A stretch of DNA of 8,542 nt from CAYYIS01 sp964470965 (GTDB lineage Bacteria; JAAXHH01; JABIQT01): positions 1 to 8,542 of the forward strand of contig CAYYIS010000098.1 of NCBI GenBank assembly GCA_964470965.1, written 5' to 3'. The position numbers were made by a program, and so were the translations under genes. Below the pieces are notes generated by a model. The model saw only the letters and a list, made by a program, of their open reading frames with translations, ran no database searches and was not told the DNA's origin. Of the stretch, positions 5,717-8,542 are shown piece after piece. The first letter of the stretch is position 1. Each line of letters starts with the position of its first letter.

Positions 5717-6721
5717 TTACCGGTCCGGTCGGTATTGCCATTTCTGGACGACTCTTTTCGACTCATCCACGATATATAGAGATCCGTCACTTGAGAAATC
5801 CATCCCGGCTATGTAGACGAATTCGTCTTCCCCTACACCGCCGAAGGAGGAAATATGATTGCCATCTCTATCAAACACTTGGATACGTTTGTTGCTTGAG
5901 TCGCCTACGTAGACATTTCCCTTGTCGTCGATAGCAATGGATTTCGGATCCGAGAACCAGCCGTCGAAAGGGAACCAGTGGTACCAGATCCTGAGGATAT
6001 TGTAAGCAAACGGTCCGCCCCACCTGAATTTATACTCACCGTCGGCGCCGAACACTTTTATGCGCTCATTTGCTGAATCGACCACGTAGATAAGCTCCCC
6101 GTCAGGGCTCGTGGCAATATCCAACGGATACTTAAACCGGTCAACGCCACTACCGGCATTGTCGGCTTCATTCCAGGCAGATAGGAACGTACCGTCGGGA
6201 CGGTGACGCGTCACTCTGTGATTATAAAAGTCTGTAACGATAATGTTGCCATTGGCATCCTTGGTCAACGCCGTCGGCCCTTCAAATTCTCCATCACCGG
6301 TGCCGTATTCTCCGAACGACCGCTTGTAGCTTCCATCGGGATCAAAAACGTCTATCCGGTCATTTTCATAGCCGGCAACATATAGTTCACCTTCGGAGAA
6401 AAATATGTTCCAGGGACGGTGAAATTCACCTTCAGCGGTTCCTTCCTTGCCAAACTGCCGGATAAAAAAGCCGTCAAGATCAAATACTTTAATCATATGC
6501 TCGTTCGTATCGACGACATAAATTTCATCGTTGAAGATCTTCATGCCCGTCGGATACGTAAATTGCTCGGAAGTAGGGGTGACCCCTTTCCAGGTGTCGA
6601 CGAGTTTGTAATCGCCATCGAGTGACTTTGTCATAAATGCTAACGCGCTTAACGCCGCTAAAAACATCAAAAATGATACAAACGAGAACGTTACCAACGA
6701 TATGATTTTTTTGATTTTCAT
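5717..6721 (-). CDS. Membrane-anchored NHL-repeat beta-propeller protein
   Basis: From ATG 6721 the protein has 334 residues: a basic start (MKIKK) and one hydrophobic segment (about 7-30) acting as signal peptide or anchor, then NHL repeats facing the periplasm or outside. Repeats are recognised by the P-x-(G/I)-I ... (I/L)YV-D-xxN-RI-VFD-DG pattern: FTYPTGMKIFNDEIYVVD (54-71), FHRPWNIFFSEGELYVAG (100-117), FEGPTALTKDANGNIIVTD (146-164), FKYPLDIATSPDG (196-208), FSDPKSIAIDDKGNVYVGD (256-274) and a last one with GMDFSSDGSLYIVD (306-319), about six blades. An insert with RIWYHWFPFDGWF (244-256) lies between blades four and five. An upstream in-frame start at 6847 would put 42 residues before the signal segment and was rejected. 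No strong Shine-Dalgarno is visible. NHL propellers usually bind ligands or proteins; the partner is unknown. Confidence 0.85.
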   Translation of the reverse strand: MKIKKIISLVTFSFVSFLMFLAALSALAFMTKSLDGDYKLVDTWKGVTPTSEQFTYPTGMKIFNDEIYVVDTNEHMIKVFDLDGFFIRQFGKEGTAEGEFHRPWNIFFSEGELYVAGYENDRIDVFDPDGSYKRSFGEYGTGDGEFEGPTALTKDANGNIIVTDFYNHRVTRHRPDGTFLSAWNEADNAGSGVDRFKYPLDIATSPDGELIYVVDSANERIKVFGADGEYKFRWGGPFAYNILRIWYHWFPFDGWFSDPKSIAIDDKGNVYVGDSSNKRIQVFDRDGNHISSFGGVGEDEFVYIAGMDFSSDGSLYIVDESKRVVQKWQYRPDR

Positions 6722-7876
6722 AATGCCCGGTCGTTGTGGTTTGGGGTAATCAACAGTGGTGTATAAAAAACATCCGGTGAATTGAAGTAGATTCGCGTCA
6801 ATATACCCGTTTTGCGCGCGCATGAGTAGTATATTTAATCGTGACAAAGTCTGGACCTTTTCTTACACGAACTCACCTTGAGTTTCAGCAGGACCAATCC
6901 CATCGGTCTCACGGGCGTTCTATTTCCTCAATACCGCGCCTTCACGGACGCATCTGGCGGCATTCGGTACGGTCTGATCGTTTAGCCGGAGACCATGTCC
7001 TGAATTATTTCTCGGAAGATAGGCCGTTTTACGGGACAGCGCAGGGGGCAATCGGGACGGGTTTGACAGAGTCTGATTAGTGCCGTAGGGCGGTTGCCAT
7101 GCCTGGCACCGTTTCGTCTGGGCCTATCCCGACAGAAGCAAGGATCAGGATTTTATCTGTTGGACTCAGATGGAATGCCCGCCAGGAGGCGTTATTTGGT
7201 AATAGGCGATGTAGGAAGAAGACCTTAAACGTCAGGCACCAAACGGCGCCAGGCAGCTTTTCATTGCCCGGGTGCCTTCTGCCTAGAGGACCCGGAGGAA
7301 TCTCATGTTTCAAAGACGCGATTCTCCGCCCCGTCTAAAATCGAATGCCAGCCGTTCAGAGCGCCAATATGGGTGTCTCAGGAATTATCATGATCGAAGT
7401 GTACGTCAGGCGATCACCTGTATAGCCTTTGGTCGCCATTAAATTACTATGAACCGATATCTCAAAACCGCTCAGACACAGGAATAACTACAGGGCTTGG
7501 GTAAAATCCTGCTTACAGCGACTGCATTAGGGCATCCAGACAGCCGTTATGGTGCCATAATGCCCCTTTAACGCATTATCTTCGCCCTAACGCCTTCTGG
7601 GGTGCCCTGGGAAATCCAGCCGGATTGATTCAATCAATGACACCGGCTATACGTTAAATAGTGAAGAACCGCAGTTTTATAAATTCCTGACGGAACGAGA
7701 ATTTGGAAGAATAGATTAAATTGTTCGATATTTTCGATTTTTTATAGTGTGATAATGTCAATAGGACATTACCATTTCAGAAAACGTAAAATATTGGTAT
7801 TCAAGACATTTTAATATTACTGGGTGCCATTCAACGGCTGTGGCGCCGGCCCTGCAAATATAAAACCTGAAAGGAC
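6722..7876. other. Long degenerate stretch without an intact gene
   Basis: No frame gives a recognisable complete protein. Short protein-like pieces end at stops: + frames near 6895-6988 (TNPIGLTGVLFPQYRAFTDA) and 6999-7080 (LNYFSEDRPFYGTAQGAIG), and + strand 7591-7719 (SRIDSINDTGYTLNSEEP, FYKFLTEREFGRID, stop). Their family is not recognised. The piece from 7690 to 7830 is strikingly AT-rich. A compound hairpin (GGGCA ... TTATGG-TG-CCATAA-TGCCC) lies near 7530-7565. The sequence looks like decayed accessory genes rather than a regulatory region. The promoter of the minus-strand NHL gene must lie at its left edge but was not pinned down. Confidence 0.5.
7753..7771. repeat. Perfect 7-bp inverted repeat TAATGTC-N5-GACATTA
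   Basis: TAATGTC (7753-7759), AATAG, GACATTA (7765-7771), within the AT-rich segment. The same GACATTA heptamer recurs in other intergenic places, including just ahead of the ribosome binding site of the last gene (8463-8469). The form is operator-like; the function is unknown. Confidence 0.35.
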
Positions 7877-8071
7877 ATGTCCTGGACTGTCAGGCCAAGC
7901 GTGCCTCTTCCGATGATCGTTTTGGCTGGCCGGCGGCAGTTAACGGTCATTAGGGTATTGGCAGGACGCCATTTGGCCATATGGAACGGCACCAACATCA
8001 CGGGCGGCATATACCTGTACCGCATCACCGGCGGTAACATGTGTAACAGGACGAAGAGAATGACGGTGTAA
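7877..8071 (+). pseudogene. FlgD-type Ig / C-terminal sorting domain remnant
   Basis: The frame ending at TAA 8069-8071 contains VIRVLAGRHLAIWNGTN then ITGGIYLYRITGGN and a short basic tail (NRTKRMTV). This is the FlgD-Ig-like C-terminal module of secreted proteins in FCB-type bacteria, whose pattern is roughly VRtL..G...aG.h.v.WdGt...G..v.sGiYlYrl..g....trkm.l. The usual 3-5 residues between TG and GIYLY are missing here, and the strands before VIRV are scrambled. An in-frame TGA (7868-7870) lies just before the first ATG, with only a weak AGGA. It therefore appears to be the surviving end of a large exported protein gene rather than a working small protein. Family reading is by pattern. Confidence 0.62.
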
Positions 8072-8482
8072 AAATGATCAATGACGCAAAACGTAGGGTT
8101 AGACTGAATGCATGTTGCATAGGCAGGAATTTAAATAATATGATAATTCGGGGAGTGAAATGGAATCGAAACCCTGTTGGCATCTGTTCAAGGATCCGTT
8201 TTGTGATCTCACATTCCTGCAGGAATTCCGTATAAAACATCAGCGGTCCCCGGTACCTTCGGCGTTAAGGTAACCGTGCGTGATGCAATAAACGCTGGCA
8301 ACAAGTTGATTTACACCTCGGATAGGTTAATGATTTAATAGGTGCGAAACCCATGGATTGATGTGCATTCAAGTGCCAGCATTGATAGCCATGAACCTTA
8401 GAGAATCCCCTCGGTTTTGCTCCGAACGATAATCCCGGGTGGGGCGCTGATAAATGGACATTGACATTAGAGGAGTACTGAC
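8072..8482. other. Spacer upstream of the oxidoreductase gene
   Basis: Apart from the Ig-like remnant (8207-8338) no gene was recognised. A 37-codon ORF at 8159 with a GGGGAG before it reads nothing familiar. TTGATT (8307-8312) with AATGAT 17 bases later (8330-8335) is the best promoter-like pair for the downstream gene, giving a leader of about 140 bases. It is a weak match. GACATTGACATTA (8457-8469) is a short direct repeat immediately before the ribosome binding site. Confidence 0.35.
8207..8338 (+). pseudogene. Ig-like (He_PIG/cadherin-type) repeat remnant of a large secreted protein
   Basis: Between an in-frame TGA (8204-8206) and TAA (8336-8338) the reading is SHIPAGIPYKTSAVPGTFG, then VKVTVRDAINAGNKLIYTSD. 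It resembles one Ig-like putative repeat of extracellular proteins, of the pattern LPaGL...G.isGtPt..Gtf.vtVtvtDa.g. It has no start codon or ribosome binding site of its own and is only 43 codons, so it is a fragment of a lost surface or adhesin-like gene. It follows, rather than precedes, the FlgD-type fragment, so the two probably come from different genes or a rearranged one. Confidence 0.5.
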
Positions 8483-8542
8483 ATGTTTAAACGTTACCGT
8501 GCCGGCGTTATCGGCAGCACGGGCCGGGGCAATTACGGCCAC
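8483..8542 (+). CDS. Gfo/Idh/MocA-type NAD(P)-dependent oxidoreductase (5' end only)
   Basis: The first 20 codons are present and the window ends inside the gene. MFKRYRAGVIGSTGRGNYGH contains a first Rossmann strand and dinucleotide-binding loop of the form G-V-I-G-x-T-G-R-G, with the N-Y-G-H continuation familiar from sugar/inositol dehydrogenase-like oxidoreductases of the Gfo/Idh/MocA superfamily. GAGGAG (8470-8475) lies 7 bases before the ATG, a strong ribosome binding site that fixes the start. Substrate and full length cannot be read. Sugar dehydrogenation would fit the carbohydrate genes at 1035-3564, but that link is speculative. Confidence 0.75.
   Translation, partial: MFKRYRAGVIGSTGRGNYGH

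Noticed and set aside
6722..6847. Extended N terminus of the NHL protein from the upstream in-frame start.
   Set aside because: It would place 42 residues before a typical MKIKK-plus-hydrophobic signal segment, which is not how such exported proteins begin.
6841..7338. Two consecutive + strand ORFs (6841-7080 and 7099-7338).
   Set aside because: No ribosome binding sites, no recognised motifs, and protein-like pieces switch frames, consistent with decayed sequence.
1..8542. CRISPR arrays, intact insertion sequences, rRNA, intact tRNA and riboswitches.
   Set aside because: I looked for regularly spaced repeats, terminal inverted repeats with a transposase, and conserved RNA cores by eye and saw none.

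Overview
The window looks like chromosomal DNA of an uncultured, environmental Gram-negative-type bacterium with roughly balanced base composition and low coding density. Four pieces of protein-level evidence suggest an FCB-like or Latescibacterota/Poribacteria-like lineage: a Gfo/Idh/MocA oxidoreductase start, a fragment of a FlgD-type Ig sorting domain, a fragment of an Ig-like (He_PIG-type) repeat, and a membrane-anchored NHL propeller. That placement is an inference. UGA ends two ordinary genes here (at 2253-2255 and 3562-3564), so the code is standard.

Left edge (1-968): a decayed mobile or defence island. It holds the 3' end of a tyrosine-recombinase gene whose catalytic positions are mutated, a short tRNA-like fragment whose first 15 bases equal the 5' end of bacterial tRNA-Asp, and a frameshifted McrC (McrBC restriction) remnant.

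Middle left (1035-3564, + strand): two intact genes overlapping by 11 bases. The first encodes a cytoplasmic right-handed beta-helix protein of the pectate-lyase/GH28 type, the second a protein resembling six-hairpin (alpha/alpha-barrel) glycosidases. They are probably co-translated for intracellular handling of an unknown carbohydrate. A gene-poor stretch with a few dyad symmetries follows (3565-4088).

Centre (4089-5159, - strand): the most notable content. A 114-residue thioredoxin-fold, ArsC-like protein is interrupted at codon 15 by an in-frame UGA at the position of a redox cysteine (U-S-G-C). A 7-bp hairpin with a GUUU apical loop lies 16 nt after the UGA, as expected of a bacterial SECIS. 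The gene has a strong Shine-Dalgarno and is followed 51 bases later by a class I SAM-dependent methyltransferase gene on the same strand. Conventional gene calling would truncate or miss the selenoprotein.

Right part (5160-8542): a non-coding stretch with a 14-bp perfect palindrome, then a membrane-anchored NHL-repeat beta-propeller gene (- strand). About 1.7 kb of degenerate sequence follows, with recognisable remnants of secreted-protein domains. The window closes on the first 20 codons of an intact Gfo/Idh/MocA-type oxidoreductase with a good ribosome binding site.
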